Notes under the pieces: model-generated
The model's database searches: none
What the model was told of the DNA's origin: nothing
Seen by the model: the letters and a program-made list of their open reading frames with translations, nothing else
Made by a program: the position numbers and the translations under genes
From: Acidiphilium sp. PA
GTDB lineage: Bacteria > Pseudomonadota > Alphaproteobacteria > Acetobacterales > Acetobacteraceae
Reading direction: 5' to 3'
DNA length: 64,000 bases
Assembly: GCF_026191915.1 (NCBI RefSeq)
Contig: NZ_JAIMBY010000005.1
Location: 124,001-188,000 of the forward strand
Shown: positions 16,730-26,529 of the stretch, piece after piece
Numbering within the stretch: the stretch's first letter is position 1
How the letters are laid out: each line of letters begins with the position of its first letter

Positions 16730-17186
16730 CCGCGGGGTTCGGGTCGTCAGGGCCGATGCCCGAGCGAATCAGGTCAAGTTTCATCATCATGGCGAGTACG
16801 ATGCCCTTGATCGGGCGTTGCAGGGTCAGTTGCAGCACGATTGCCAGTGGGATGAACACAAGCAGCGAGGTGGTGTAGCGCAGGCCGCCGTCGCGGTCCG
16901 CGATCAGCAGGCCGGCGCCGATGATCGCAAGGCCGATCACGATGGTAAGGTAAGGTGGCAGCGTATCGCATGGCACCAGACCGAGCGGGGCGTCACAACG
17001 CGGGCAGCGGGCACGGATGACGAACCAGTTGGCGAAGGCCGAGGCCCGACCGCAGGCGGGGCAGCGCATGGCGGCGCCGCGCGCGAGCGCCCTGCCCCAT
17101 CCGGGCATGGTGAAGGTCGTGACGCGGGACGGCGGCCGGCGTGACCAGCGTTGCACCGGCAGGGGGAGTTTCGGCGGCAGGGTCAT
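16722..17186 (-). CDS. DUF983 family zinc-ribbon membrane protein
   Basis: A 154-aa protein with two C-P-x-C motifs (C-P-A-C-G and C-P-R-C) spaced about 17 residues apart, then two hydrophobic helices, the layout of DUF983 proteins. Function of the family is not established; members often lie near respiratory-chain or stress genes. GGAGAG about 6 nt before the ATG supports the start. It follows the sugar-porter stop by 18 bases, so both are probably cotranscribed. Confidence 0.8.
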   Translation of the reverse strand: MTLPPKLPLPVQRWSRRPPSRVTTFTMPGWGRALARGAAMRCPACGRASAFANWFVIRARCPRCDAPLGLVPCDTLPPYLTIVIGLAIIGAGLLIADRDGGLRYTTSLLVFIPLAIVLQLTLQRPIKGIVLAMMMKLDLIRSGIGPDDPNPAVR

Positions 17187-17204
17187 CGGTCTCTCCGATC
17201 GGGG

Positions 17205-18551
17205 TCAGGCCGTCAGGGCGGCTTCGCCTTCCAGTGCCGCCTCGATATCCTCGAGGCTGCGGCCCTTGGTTTCGGGCACCAGGAACCAAGTGAAGATCAG
17301 GGTCGCCAGCGTCATGGCCGCGTAGATCAGGAAGGTCGGACCACGGCCGAAACCGTGCACCAGGTCAAGAAAGGTGATCGAGACCAGCATGTTGAAGCTC
17401 CAGTTGGCGATCGTCGCGAGCGACATGCCGCGGCCGCGCACCGCCAATGGGAAAATTTCGGCGATCAGCAGCCAGAATACCGGACCGAGGCCGATCGCGA
17501 AAAAGGCGACATAGGCGGCGACCGAGGCGACCGTGACCCAGGCGAGGCCGCCGTGCAGCCCGGCCATGAAGCCGCCCGCGAGCATGATCAGCGTGACCAG
17601 CATGCCGACCAGCCCGGTGAGCAGGAGGCGGCGGCGGCCCACCACGTCGAGCAGGCGCATGGCCACCAGCGTCATGATCACATTGACCAGGCCAACGCCC
17701 GCGGTGGCCAGGATGGCGGCGGAGGCGGAAGGCAGCCCTGCCTTCTGGAAGATGGTGGGGGCGAAATAGATGACTGTGTTGATGCCGGTCACCTGCTGGA
17801 AAATGGCGAGGCCGACGCCGATGATCAGCGGGCGGCGGGCTTTGCTGGCGAACAGCTCGGACCAGGGGGCCGCGCGTTCGGACCGGGCCATGACATCGCG
17901 CTTGAGATCGGCCACGGCACCTGTGACATCGCTGCCGGCGCGGAGGTAGCGCAGCGCCTTGCGCGCGTCGTCGTCGCGCCCCTTGCCGGCGAGCCATGGC
18001 GGGCTTTCGGGCAGGGTCAGCATGCCGATGAACAGCACGATGCCAGGCAGCGCGCCGAGACCGAGCATCCAGCGCCAGCCATTGCCGCCGTGCGACAGCA
18101 GATAACCGACGCCATAGGACAGGACGATGCCGAAGGTGATGTAGAACTGGTTGATGGTGACGACCGCGCCGCGCTTATCGGGCGGGGCGATTTCGGAGAG
18201 ATAGAGCGGCGTCACCATCGAGGCGACGCCGATGGCACCACCGACCAGGACGCGGCCGGTCAACAGGATTGGCACACTCCAGGCGACTGCCGAGACCAGC
18301 GCGCCGGTGACGAAGATGACGGCGGTGATCAGCAGCACGATGCGGCGGCCGAACCGGTCGGACAGCACACCGGCAAAGGCAGCACCGACCGCGGCGGCCG
18401 CAAGAGCGATGGCGACGACGACGCCCTGCATGGTCGCATCGAGATGAAAAACGTGGCGGATGAACAGCAGGGCACCGGAAATCACGCCCGTATCGTAGCC
18501 GAACAACAAGCCGCCGAGGCCGGCCACGACGGCAATCAGGGTAAACCGCAT
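17205..18551 (-). CDS. MFS sugar porter (GalP/XylE type)
   Basis: A 448-aa, 12-helix transporter with all sugar-porter signatures: G-Y-D-T-G-V-I-S-G (helix 1), D-R-F-G-R-R (loop 2-3), P-L-Y-L-S-E-I-A-P (helix 4), P-E-S-P-P-W-L (loop 6-7), V-G-R-R (loop 8-9), and P-E-T-K-G at the C-terminus. It imports a hexose or pentose by proton symport. It sits directly downstream of eda, edd and zwf, indicating glucose (or a similar sugar) uptake feeding the Entner-Doudoroff route. The start is supported by GGGAGAG upstream. Confidence 0.88.
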   Translation of the reverse strand: MRFTLIAVVAGLGGLLFGYDTGVISGALLFIRHVFHLDATMQGVVVAIALAAAAVGAAFAGVLSDRFGRRIVLLITAVIFVTGALVSAVAWSVPILLTGRVLVGGAIGVASMVTPLYLSEIAPPDKRGAVVTINQFYITFGIVLSYGVGYLLSHGGNGWRWMLGLGALPGIVLFIGMLTLPESPPWLAGKGRDDDARKALRYLRAGSDVTGAVADLKRDVMARSERAAPWSELFASKARRPLIIGVGLAIFQQVTGINTVIYFAPTIFQKAGLPSASAAILATAGVGLVNVIMTLVAMRLLDVVGRRRLLLTGLVGMLVTLIMLAGGFMAGLHGGLAWVTVASVAAYVAFFAIGLGPVFWLLIAEIFPLAVRGRGMSLATIANWSFNMLVSITFLDLVHGFGRGPTFLIYAAMTLATLIFTWFLVPETKGRSLEDIEAALEGEAALTA

Positions 18552-18609
18552 CGCTTCTCTCCCTTTGACCGTCTTTGCGCGACGATCACGGGGAAATGGC
18601 CAGTAGCAC

Positions 18610-19245
18610 TTACCGTTTCAATGCCGCCGCTTCGGCCGCGAGCGTGGTGATGCGCCGCCAGTCGCCATCGCGCATCGCATCCGCCGGGGTGAGCCACGAC
18701 CCGCCAACGCAGACGACGTTGGCAAGGGCCAGGTAATCATGCGCATTGCCGCGGGTGATGCCACCGGTCGGGCAGAAGCGGACGTCGGCGATCGGCGCGC
18801 CGATGGCTTTGAGCATGGGAATGCCACCGGCCGGTTCGGCGGGGAAGAATTTTTGCCATTGATAGCCGTCTTCGAGCAGATGCAGAACCTCGGTCGGGGT
18901 GGCGGCGCCGGGCAGGAATGGCACTTTGCTGCGCGCGGCGGCTTCGCGCACCAGCGGGCTGGACCCGGGCGAGACCACGAATTGGGCCCCGACCTCATCG
19001 ACCGCGCGGTATTGCGCGGCGGTGAGCACTGTGCCCGCACCGACCACCATGCCCGGCACTTCGGCCACCATCGCCGCCATGGCGGGCAGGCCCGCGCGGG
19101 TGCGCAGGGTGACTTCGACCACGCCGATGCCGCCTTCGAGCAGCGCGCGGGCGAGCGGGACCGCGTGGGCGACATCCTCGATGGTGAGGACCGGGATGAC
19201 CGGCGAGATGGCAAGCAGTTCGGCGAGGCGCCCCTGATCGATCAT
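18610..19245 (-). CDS. eda: 2-keto-3-deoxy-6-phosphogluconate aldolase
   Basis: A 211-aa class I aldolase that splits KDPG into pyruvate and glyceraldehyde 3-phosphate, the last step of the Entner-Doudoroff pathway. Visible: V-E-V-T-L-R-T (catalytic Glu44), the Schiff-base Lys132 in Q-K-F-F-P-A-E, and the phosphate-binding P-T-G-G-I-T with C-V-G-G-S-W. Length is normal. Its ATG overlaps the edd stop by 4 bases, confirming edd-eda translational coupling. Confidence 0.95.
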   Translation of the reverse strand: MIDQGRLAELLAISPVIPVLTIEDVAHAVPLARALLEGGIGVVEVTLRTRAGLPAMAAMVAEVPGMVVGAGTVLTAAQYRAVDEVGAQFVVSPGSSPLVREAAARSKVPFLPGAATPTEVLHLLEDGYQWQKFFPAEPAGGIPMLKAIGAPIADVRFCPTGGITRGNAHDYLALANVVCVGGSWLTPADAMRDGDWRRITTLAAEAAALKR

Positions 19246-21056
19246 GCGAAGACACTCGCGCCGACATCGGCACCGCCCACGGCGGCACGGAAGGCGCCGA
19301 ACAATTCACGGCCGATGCCGTGATGGTTGGCCGCCAGATCGACCTCCGGCAGGGGGCGCGCTGCGAATTCCGCCTCATCGACCAGCACGCGCAGGACACC
19401 GGCGGTGCAGTCGAGCCGGATCATGTCGCCGTCGCGGAGTTTGGCGAGCGGGCCGCCGCGCGCGCATTCCGGCGTGACGTGGATGGCGGCGGGGATCTTG
19501 CCGGAGGCGCCGGACATCCGGCCATCGGTGACCAGCCCGACCCTGAAGCCGAGATCCTGCAAGACGCCGAGCGGCGGGGTGAGTTTGTGCAGCTCCGGCA
19601 TGCCGTTGGCCATCGGGCCCTGGTGGGTGACGACGGCGATGAAGTCGCGGTGCAGTTCGCCGGCCTTGAATGCCGCTTGCAACGCTTCCTGGCTGCGAAA
19701 CACCAGGGCTGGCGCCTCGACGATGCGGTGCTCGGGCTTGACCGCCGAGATTTTAGCGACCGCCTCACCAAGATTGCCGTGCATGATCTTCAACCCGCCA
19801 TCCGCGCTGAACGGTGCTGTGGCATCCCGCAGGATGGCGGTGTCGGTGCTTGCGGCGGGGGCGGGTTTCCAGCGCAGAACACCGTCTTCGAGGCCGGGCT
19901 GGTCGCGGTAGGCCGCCATGCCGTCTCGGCTCCAGACCGTGGCGGCATCGCCGTGCAGCAGGCCGTGGTCGAGCAGCGAGCCGATCAGGACCGGCATGCC
20001 GCCGGCAGCCTGGAACTGGTTCACATCGGCCGGGCCGTTCGGGTAGATGCGCGCGAGCGAGGGCACCACGTCCGACAGATCCGAGAAATCGCGCCAGTTG
20101 ATGTGGATGCCCGCGGCGCGCGCCATGGCGACCAGATGGATGGTGTGATTGGTGGAACCGCCGGTCGCGAGCAGACCGACCATGCCGTTGACCACGGCGC
20201 GTTCATCGATCATTTCGCCGGCCGGGGTGAATTCGTTGCCGCGTGCGGTGATTTCCAGAATGCGCCGGGATGCCGCTTCGGTCAGTGCGTCGCGCAACGG
20301 AGTGTTAGGGTTGACGAAAGAGGCGCCGGGCAGATGCAGGCCCATGATTTCCATCAGCATCTGATTGGAATTGGCAGTGCCGTAGAAGGTGCAGGTCCCG
20401 GGACTGTGGTAGGAGGCGGCTTCGGCTTCGAGCAGTTCGGCGCGGCCGATTTTGCCTTCGGCGGCCAACTGGCGGATGCGCGATTTTTCGGTGTTTGAAA
20501 TGCCCGAGGGCATCGGGCCGGCGGGGACGAAAATCGACGGCAGATGGCCGAAAGTGAGCGCTGCGATGACGAGGCCCGGGACGATTTTGTCGCACACGCC
20601 GAGCAGCAGGGCGCCGTCGAACACATCGTGCGAGAGGGCGATGGCGGTGGCCATGGCAATGACATCGCGCGAGAACAGCGAGAGTTCCATCCCCTCGCGG
20701 CCCTGGGTGACGCCGTCGCACATCGCGGGCACGCCGCCGGCGACCTGAGCGATGCCGCCCGCCGCGCGCACGGCGGTTTTGATGATGTCGGGGAAACGCT
20801 CGAACGGTTGATGCGCCGAGAGCATGTCGTTGAAGGAGGTGACGATGCCGATATTGGGTTTGTCGTCGCGCTTCAGATCGGCCTGATCGGCCGGCGAGCA
20901 GCCGGCGACGGCATGGGCAAGGTTGGCACAGCCTACGGCGCTGCGGTGGACGCCGCGTTTGGCCGTGGCCTCGATGCGCGCGAGATAGGCGGATCGGCCG
21001 GTGAGGCTGCGCTCGCGGATGCGATCGGTCACGCGGGCAATTCTATCGTTCAGCAT
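19242..21056 (-). CDS. edd: 6-phosphogluconate dehydratase
   Basis: A 604-aa dehydratase of the IlvD/Edd family that converts 6-phosphogluconate to KDPG. Signatures: G-V-C-D-K-I-V-P-G (iron-sulfur region), [22 protein letters not shown] and G-G-S-T-N-H-T-I-H, and a C-terminal [10 protein letters not shown]. Full length. It lies 27 bases after zwf and overlaps eda by 4 bases. Together with Zwf and Eda this gives the whole glucose-6-phosphate to pyruvate route except lactonase, which is not in the window. Confidence 0.95.
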   Translation of the reverse strand: MLNDRIARVTDRIRERSLTGRSAYLARIEATAKRGVHRSAVGCANLAHAVAGCSPADQADLKRDDKPNIGIVTSFNDMLSAHQPFERFPDIIKTAVRAAGGIAQVAGGVPAMCDGVTQGREGMELSLFSRDVIAMATAIALSHDVFDGALLLGVCDKIVPGLVIAALTFGHLPSIFVPAGPMPSGISNTEKSRIRQLAAEGKIGRAELLEAEAASYHSPGTCTFYGTANSNQMLMEIMGLHLPGASFVNPNTPLRDALTEAASRRILEITARGNEFTPAGEMIDERAVVNGMVGLLATGGSTNHTIHLVAMARAAGIHINWRDFSDLSDVVPSLARIYPNGPADVNQFQAAGGMPVLIGSLLDHGLLHGDAATVWSRDGMAAYRDQPGLEDGVLRWKPAPAASTDTAILRDATAPFSADGGLKIMHGNLGEAVAKISAVKPEHRIVEAPALVFRSQEALQAAFKAGELHRDFIAVVTHQGPMANGMPELHKLTPPLGVLQDLGFRVGLVTDGRMSGASGKIPAAIHVTPECARGGPLAKLRDGDMIRLDCTAGVLRVLVDEAEFAARPLPEVDLAANHHGIGRELFGAFRAAVGGADVGASVFA

Positions 21057-21083
21057 GGCTGAGGCTCGCTTTCTAACGTCATG

Positions 21084-22583
21084 TCAGTCGCCGGGATAAT
21101 CGCCGGCCTGTTCGTCGAACCATGTGCGATTGTCGCGCACGATCATGGCGATCGCCTCGGAGGGACCCCAGGTGCCCGCGGTATAGAGTTTCGGACGCTC
21201 GCCCGAGTTTTTCCAGCCATCGAGAATGCTCTCGGTCCATTCCCAGGCGGCTTCGACCTCATCACGGCGCATGAACAGGGTGGCGTTGCCGCGCACCACA
21301 TCCATCAGCAGACGCTCATAGGCATCGGGCAGATGGCCTTTGAAGGTTTCGGCGAAGCTGAGGTTGAGCGGGGCGTTGCGCAGGCGCAGGCCGCCGGGTC
21401 CGGGCTCCTTGGTCCAGAGATGCAGCCGGATATGTTCGTTCGGCTGCACGCGGATGACCAGGCGGTTGGGTTGGGCGTGATCGGAGCCGGTCGGGAAAAT
21501 CCAGTACGGCACCGGTTTGAACTGGATGACGATTTCGGAGACTTTTTCGGGCAGGCGCTTGCCGCTGCGCAGGTAGAACGGCACGCCGGCCCAGCGCCAG
21601 TTTTTCACCTCGACCTTGAGAGCGGCGAAGGTCTCGGTGGTCGAGCCGGGCACGATGTCCTTTTCATCGGCATAGGCCTTGACGGGGCCACCGTTGATGG
21701 CACCGGCGCGGTACTGACCACGTACGGTTTTGGTCGAGATTTCATTTTGCGTGATGGGGGCGAGTGATTTCAGGACCTTGATTTTTTCGTCACGCACCGC
21801 CTCGCGGTCGAGCGTGGAAGGCGGCTCGATGGCGACGAGGCAGAGCAACTGCATCAGGTGGTTCTGGATCATGTCGCGCATGGCGCCGGTGTGGTCGTAA
21901 TAGCCGCCGCGTTCTTCGACACCGACGGTTTCGGAGACGGTGATCTGGACGTGGTCGATACCGTTATGGTTCCAGACCGGTTCGAACAGCGAATTGGCGA
22001 AGCGCAGGACCAGCAGGTTCTGCACGGTTTCCTTGCCGAGATAATGGTCGATACGGAAAATGTTACGCTCTTCGAACACGGCGCCGACCCGGTCGTTGAT
22101 TTCGCGCGCGGAGGCGAGATCGTGGCCGATCGGCTTTTCGAGCACGATGCGGGTTTCCGGTGTTTGCAGCTTGTGGGCGTGGATGTTGTCGGCGATGGTG
22201 CCGTAGAGTTCCGGTGATGTCGCGAGGTAGAATACCCGGATGGCGCGCGGTTCGTGGTTGAGCAATTTGGCGAGGTCGGGCCAGCCGCGGGCGGCCGTGG
22301 CATCGCAGGAGATGAAATAGAGCCGTTCGAGAAAGCGCTTCAGAACGGTCTTGTCGAGCGGATCCGGCCCGACGAATTCCTCGAGGCTTTTTTGGACCAA
22401 TGTCTGGAACGATTTGCGCGTCATCTCCGCGCGGGCCGAGCCGATGATGCGAGAGGTTTCCGGCAGTTGGCCGTCGAGATCGCGGTGGTAGAGGGCGGGG
22501 AGCAATTTCCGTTTTGCGAGATCGCCGGTGCCGCCGAAGACGATGTAATCGAACGGCTCGATGATCGGCTGGGAGAAATTCAT
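21084..22583 (-). CDS. zwf: Glucose-6-phosphate 1-dehydrogenase
   Basis: A 499-aa NAD(P)-dependent enzyme with G-G-T-G-D-L-A-K-R-K (17-26) for cofactor binding and the active-site R-I-D-H-Y-L-G-K-E (177-185). It feeds the Entner-Doudoroff and oxidative pentose-phosphate routes. First gene of the zwf-edd-eda-porter-DUF983 cluster. Its upstream region contains a hairpin-bounded dispersed repeat that separates it from the polyol operon on the same strand. Confidence 0.96.
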   Translation of the reverse strand: MNFSQPIIEPFDYIVFGGTGDLAKRKLLPALYHRDLDGQLPETSRIIGSARAEMTRKSFQTLVQKSLEEFVGPDPLDKTVLKRFLERLYFISCDATAARGWPDLAKLLNHEPRAIRVFYLATSPELYGTIADNIHAHKLQTPETRIVLEKPIGHDLASAREINDRVGAVFEERNIFRIDHYLGKETVQNLLVLRFANSLFEPVWNHNGIDHVQITVSETVGVEERGGYYDHTGAMRDMIQNHLMQLLCLVAIEPPSTLDREAVRDEKIKVLKSLAPITQNEISTKTVRGQYRAGAINGGPVKAYADEKDIVPGSTTETFAALKVEVKNWRWAGVPFYLRSGKRLPEKVSEIVIQFKPVPYWIFPTGSDHAQPNRLVIRVQPNEHIRLHLWTKEPGPGGLRLRNAPLNLSFAETFKGHLPDAYERLLMDVVRGNATLFMRRDEVEAAWEWTESILDGWKNSGERPKLYTAGTWGPSEAIAMIVRDNRTWFDEQAGDYPGD

Positions 22584-22670
22584 GGATCAGACCTATTCGC
22601 AACTGCGACCATGATTATAGGGCGGCGGAAGGGGTAACTCAACTCGGGCGGGTAAACGCAGCAGGAAGGT

Positions 22671-22799
22671 ATTCTTTTTTGTGAACAAAAAAGAACCAAA
22701 AAAAACTTTGCTAATCTGGGCCGTGCCCGTGAAACCGCCGGTGCCCCAGGGTTGGAAAGTTTTTTGCTTCTTTTTTTCCAAAAAAGAAGTCCTTCCTCG
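22671..22799 (-). repeat. Dispersed hairpin-bounded repeat, copy 1
   Basis: An approximately 130-base element bounded by two A/T hairpins. One is CTTCTTTTTT-tcc-AAAAAAGAAG (22767-22789), the other TTCTTTTTT-GTGAAC-AAAAAAGAA (22672-22695); the roughly 70 bases between are GC-richer. On the minus strand the order is AGGAAGG, hairpin 1, GCAAAAAACTTT, variable core, hairpin 2. The same order is found in the second copy near 50.2 kb on the plus strand. It directly follows the dehydrogenase stop, so here it probably terminates the polyol operon. Similar A/T hairpin elements are common in Acetobacteraceae in my recollection; no search was made. Confidence 0.75.
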
Positions 22800-22806
22800 C
22801 TACCCT

Positions 22807-23580
22807 TTACCAGACGCAATAACCGCCATCAGCCAGCACGATCGACCCCGTCATCAGGCTCGACGCCTCCGAGGCGAGGAACAACACGACGGAGGCGATT
22901 TCATGGGGCTGACCGACGCGGTGCATCGGCGTCATGTCGAGCCAGATGCGGTTGAGGTCTTCGTCTTCCATGCCGAATCGGGTCAGCGGTGTGTCGATAT
23001 AGGTGGGGGCGACCGCGTTGACGCGCACACCGCGATCGGCCCATTCGCCGGCCAGGGAACGGGTGAGGTGATGTACCGCGGCTTTCGAGGCGTTGTAGAA
23101 GCTCTGCTTCTGCGGCTTGTTGGAAATGAAGCCCGACATCGAGCCGATGTTGACGACGACACCGCTTTTCCGCGCGAGCATGGCTTTGCCGAATGCACGT
23201 GCGCAGTAGAACGTGCCGTTCAGATTGACGTTGATGACATCGAGCCAATGTTCGTCAGTGGTGTCTTCGGCGGCGGTGCCGGAGCGGGCGATGCCGGCGT
23301 TATTGACCAGGATATCAATCGATCCAAGCTTTTCGTTGAGCGATGCCGCAGCCTCGTTCACGGCGGTGCTGTCGGTGACATCGAGCACGATGCTTTCGGC
23401 GGAATAACCGAGTTTTGCGAGCGAGGCCTTGCCTTCCTCGCACACCATCGCATCCCGATCCGCGATCACGACGTGGGCTCCAGCCTCGGCAAGAGCGGTG
23501 GAGCACGCGAGACCGATGGCACGACCGCCGCCGGTGACGAACGCATTACGACCTTTGAGATTGAATTTTTCGAGATACAT
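22807..23580 (-). CDS. SDR-family polyol dehydrogenase
   Basis: A 257-aa classical short-chain dehydrogenase. The start at 23580 is chosen for GAGGAG upstream. Visible: T-G-G-G-R-A-I-G (16-23), D-V-T-D (68-71), N-N-A-G (93-96), catalytic S147/S149 region, and Y162-x-x-x-K166. It closely follows the ABC ATPase gene and ends the polyol import operon. With a kinase pair encoded divergently, oxidation of an imported sugar alcohol (sorbitol, mannitol, arabitol or xylitol type) to a ketose is the likely job. Substrate is inference from context. Confidence 0.8.
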   Translation of the reverse strand: MYLEKFNLKGRNAFVTGGGRAIGLACSTALAEAGAHVVIADRDAMVCEEGKASLAKLGYSAESIVLDVTDSTAVNEAAASLNEKLGSIDILVNNAGIARSGTAAEDTTDEHWLDVINVNLNGTFYCARAFGKAMLARKSGVVVNIGSMSGFISNKPQKQSFYNASKAAVHHLTRSLAGEWADRGVRVNAVAPTYIDTPLTRFGMEDEDLNRIWLDMTPMHRVGQPHEIASVVLFLASEASSLMTGSIVLADGGYCVW

Positions 23581-23613
23581 CGTCGCTCCTCTGGTTATCA
23601 AACTTGACTGCGC

Positions 23614-24711
23614 TCAGTGCAGATGAAACTCGCGCCGCAGCAACGCCTTGCCGTCCGGCCCGAACAGTACGGAGCGATCGCCCTTCGGCGCCATGGTCAC
23701 CGCATCGCCCATGCGGACGCCTGCCAGATCATCGGCCTTCACGATCATCTGCCGCCCATCCGGCCGCTTGACGTAGACCAGCGTCTCGTTGCCGAGATGC
23801 TCGACAAAATCGGCAACACCACCGATCGGGCCGTCGGATACCAGCGCCGTATGTTCAGGGCGCATGCCGACGGTGACGCGCGTGCCGGGGGCAACGGCGA
23901 TGCGCGCGGCCATGACGGCAACGGTCCCTGCATCGTCGAGTTTGACCTCGACATGCTGGTCGTCGCGGGCGGTCACAACGCCTTCGAGCAGGTTCATCTT
24001 GGGCGAGCCGATAAAGCCGGCGACGAACAAATTCGCCGGGTTATTATAAAGCTCAAGCGGGCTGCCGACCTGTTCGACGATACCGGCGTGGAGCACAACG
24101 ATGCGATCGGCCATGGTCATCGCCTCGATCTGATCGTGCGTGACGTAGATCATGGTGGTCTGGAGCTGCTTGTTCAGCTTGACCAGCTCGGTACGCATCT
24201 GCACGCGCAGAGCGGCGTCAAGATTCGAGAGCGGCTCGTCGAACAGAAATCCTTTCGGGTTACGAACGATAGCGCGGCCGATCGCAACGCGCTGGCGCTG
24301 GCCGCCGGACAGCGCCTTCGGGCGGCGATCGAGCACCTTGTCGAGTTGCAGCATCGCGGCGGCATGGGCGACCTTGGCCTTGATTTCATCACGCGGCACT
24401 TTCGCCATTTTCAGGGCAAAGCCCATGTTTTCGGCGACCGTCATGTGCGGATAAAGGGCATAGGTCTGAAACACCATCGCGAGGCCGCGTTTGTCGGGCG
24501 GGATGTCGTTCGCGCGGACACCATCGATACTGAAGTCGCCGCCGGTGATGTCTTCAAGGCCGGCGATCATGCGCAGCAACGTTGTCTTGCCACAGCCCGA
24601 GGGGCCGACGAAGACGACAAATTCACGGTCGTCGATCGACAGGTCGATACCTTTGATCGCGTGGAAGGTTTCGTAGCGTTTTTCGACGTTCTGCAGGATG
24701 AGTTTTGCCAT
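23614..24711 (-). CDS. CUT1 sugar/polyol ABC transporter ATPase (MalK/SmoK type)
   Basis: A 365-aa ATPase. The start at 24711 begins M-A-K-L-I-L-Q-N-V, typical of the family; upstream open frame is the antisense side of the permease gene. It has Walker [10 protein letters not shown], signature L-S-G-G-Q-R-Q-R, and [11 protein letters not shown], plus the C-terminal TOBE-type regulatory domain (G-M-R-P-E-H). It energises import with the two permeases upstream. Spacing to permease 2 is 8 bases. Confidence 0.9.
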   Translation of the reverse strand: MAKLILQNVEKRYETFHAIKGIDLSIDDREFVVFVGPSGCGKTTLLRMIAGLEDITGGDFSIDGVRANDIPPDKRGLAMVFQTYALYPHMTVAENMGFALKMAKVPRDEIKAKVAHAAAMLQLDKVLDRRPKALSGGQRQRVAIGRAIVRNPKGFLFDEPLSNLDAALRVQMRTELVKLNKQLQTTMIYVTHDQIEAMTMADRIVVLHAGIVEQVGSPLELYNNPANLFVAGFIGSPKMNLLEGVVTARDDQHVEVKLDDAGTVAVMAARIAVAPGTRVTVGMRPEHTALVSDGPIGGVADFVEHLGNETLVYVKRPDGRQMIVKADDLAGVRMGDAVTMAPKGDRSVLFGPDGKALLRREFHLH

Positions 24712-24719
24712 GACTGCCT

Positions 24720-25541
24720 CTATTTCACGGCGCCGAACGTCAGGCCGCGCACCAGGCGCCGCTGCGTCAGACTGCCAAATACAAGAATGGGGGCAACCGC
24801 CAGAACCGACGCCGCCGATAATTTTGCCCAGAACAAGCCTTCCGGTGCGGAAAATCGCGCGATGTAGGCGGCGAGCGTGCCGGCGTGGGAGGCGGTGACG
24901 TTGATGCTCCAGAACGCCTCGTTCCAGGACAGGATCACTGAGAGCAGGGCGGTGGAAGCAATGCCGGGACCCGAGAGGGGCAGCAGCAGATGCCACATCT
25001 GCTGGCGCGGCCCAATACCGTCGACGCGGGCAGCTTCGAGAATTTCACCTGGAATTTCCTTGAAGAACGAGTAGAGCATCCAGACGACGATCGGCAGGTT
25101 CATCAACGTGTCGAGCCCGACCAGACCGATCCTGGTATCCTGCAACCCGATCGCTTTCATCCCGAGGTAGATGGGCATCAGCACACCGACGGCGGGGAGC
25201 ATTTTGGTTGAAAGCATCCACATCAGGGTGAATTCGGTGCGCTTGGTTGGAAAGAATGCGAGCGCGTAGGCTGCCGGAAAAGCAATCGCGATGGCGAGCA
25301 CCGTCGAGCCGACGCTGACGATCACGCTGTTCATGGCGAACAGCAGGTAGCCCGCATTGGCCGTGGCATCGACAAAGCTTCGGATGGTCGGGGCAAACAG
25401 GATCAGCGGCGGAATGGCGATGGCCTGGCCTTCGGTTTTAAAGGCGGTCACGATCATCCACAGGATCGGGAAGAACATGACCAGCGCCGCGATCCAGGCG
25501 AGAACGCCGAAGACGATCTGGCTTGAAGCCGTTGGTTTCAT
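24720..25541 (-). CDS. CUT1 ABC permease, MalG/SmoG type
   Basis: A 273-aa membrane protein with about six helices. The start at 25541 (M-K-P-T-A-S-S-Q) is preferred because it avoids overlapping the preceding permease. The EAA loop reads [21 protein letters not shown] with the conserved E-A-A...G...P pattern. It forms the pore together with the other permease. Polyol specificity is suggested by the adjoining dehydrogenase and kinases. Confidence 0.87.
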   Translation of the reverse strand: MKPTASSQIVFGVLAWIAALVMFFPILWMIVTAFKTEGQAIAIPPLILFAPTIRSFVDATANAGYLLFAMNSVIVSVGSTVLAIAIAFPAAYALAFFPTKRTEFTLMWMLSTKMLPAVGVLMPIYLGMKAIGLQDTRIGLVGLDTLMNLPIVVWMLYSFFKEIPGEILEAARVDGIGPRQQMWHLLLPLSGPGIASTALLSVILSWNEAFWSINVTASHAGTLAAYIARFSAPEGLFWAKLSAASVLAVAPILVFGSLTQRRLVRGLTFGAVK

Positions 25542-25551
25542 GATGGCGCCC

Positions 25552-26466
25552 TCATGCCTGCAAGTTGCGCGAGACGGCGCGGATGAGGAACATTGCCAGC
25601 ACATTGGCCAGCACGATAGCGAACACGCCGGCAGCGGAGGCGCTGCCAATCGAGAAATCGTTCAGAGCCTTGATGAAGATCAGATAGGTCAAAGTGGTTG
25701 TCGCATCACCGGGGCCGCCGTTTGTGGTCGTGTAGATCACCGCGAACGCGGAAAGCAGGAAGATCGATTCCAGCATGATGACGATCGAGATCGGTCGCAG
25801 CAAATGGGGCAGGACGATGTAGCGCAGCCGCGCGAAACCTTTGGCTCCATCCATCCGCGCGGCTTCGAGCTGGTCGGTGTCGAGAGATTGTAGCGCGGTG
25901 AGCAGAATGAGCGTTGCGAACGGAATCCAGCGCCAGGAATAGATCATCACGACCGACAGCATCGGCGCCGTGCTGAACCACGCGATCGGGTGCAGGCCCA
26001 GCAGCGTCATGAACCAGCCGAACAGACCGCTGACCGGATCGAGCAACAGATTTTTCCAGATCAGCGCTGCAACCGGCGACATCACGAAAAACGGCGCGAT
26101 GGCAAGTAATCGTGCGATATTGCGGCCGGGGAAATCGTTATTCAGGAGCAACGCTATCAGCGTGCCGAATATGACCGACGCGGCCAGGACGCCCAGCACC
26201 AGAACGACGCTGTTTTTGATGGCAATCCAGGTCGAGATATCGGTGAAGAGGTAGCGATAATTCAGGCCGCCGTTAAAGACGGCAGGCGGGGTCATCAGGT
26301 TGTAGTTTTCGAATGAATAGAAAATCGTGCGCAGCAGAGGCAGGATGGACCACAGGAGCAACAGGATGACCGCCGGCAGCAGGAGCGGTAGCGTGTTGAC
26401 CTGTCGCGCGCTGCGGCCGGACCGCACTTCAGTGCTGGTGTTGGTAACCGCAACGCCCTGGTCCAT
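25552..26466 (-). CDS. CUT1 ABC permease, MalF/SmoF type
   Basis: A 304-aa membrane protein with six predicted helices and an EAA loop E-A-A-R-M-D-G-A-K-G-F-A-R-L-R-Y-I-V-L-P-H-L. N-terminal cytoplasmic segment rich in Thr/Ser/Arg. It lies 63 bases downstream of the binding-protein gene and 10 bases before the second permease. Confidence 0.87.
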   Translation of the reverse strand: MDQGVAVTNTSTEVRSGRSARQVNTLPLLLPAVILLLLWSILPLLRTIFYSFENYNLMTPPAVFNGGLNYRYLFTDISTWIAIKNSVVLVLGVLAASVIFGTLIALLLNNDFPGRNIARLLAIAPFFVMSPVAALIWKNLLLDPVSGLFGWFMTLLGLHPIAWFSTAPMLSVVMIYSWRWIPFATLILLTALQSLDTDQLEAARMDGAKGFARLRYIVLPHLLRPISIVIMLESIFLLSAFAVIYTTTNGGPGDATTTLTYLIFIKALNDFSIGSASAAGVFAIVLANVLAMFLIRAVSRNLQA

Positions 26467-26529
26467 CGTCCCACCCTTTTCAAAGTATTGGCAGCGCCGC
26501 CTCGGGGCAGCGCTGCCGCGATTTCCTGA

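Noticed and set aside
17151-18650. 499-codon plus-strand frame opposite the sugar porter
   Set aside because: Lies entirely against a porter with all family motifs; the translation is hydrophilic and repetitive.
22593-22781. 62-codon minus-strand frame through the dispersed repeat as a normal gene
   Set aside because: Lys/Phe-rich start comes from the A/T hairpin and no ribosome site is present; kept only as a question about the repeat family.
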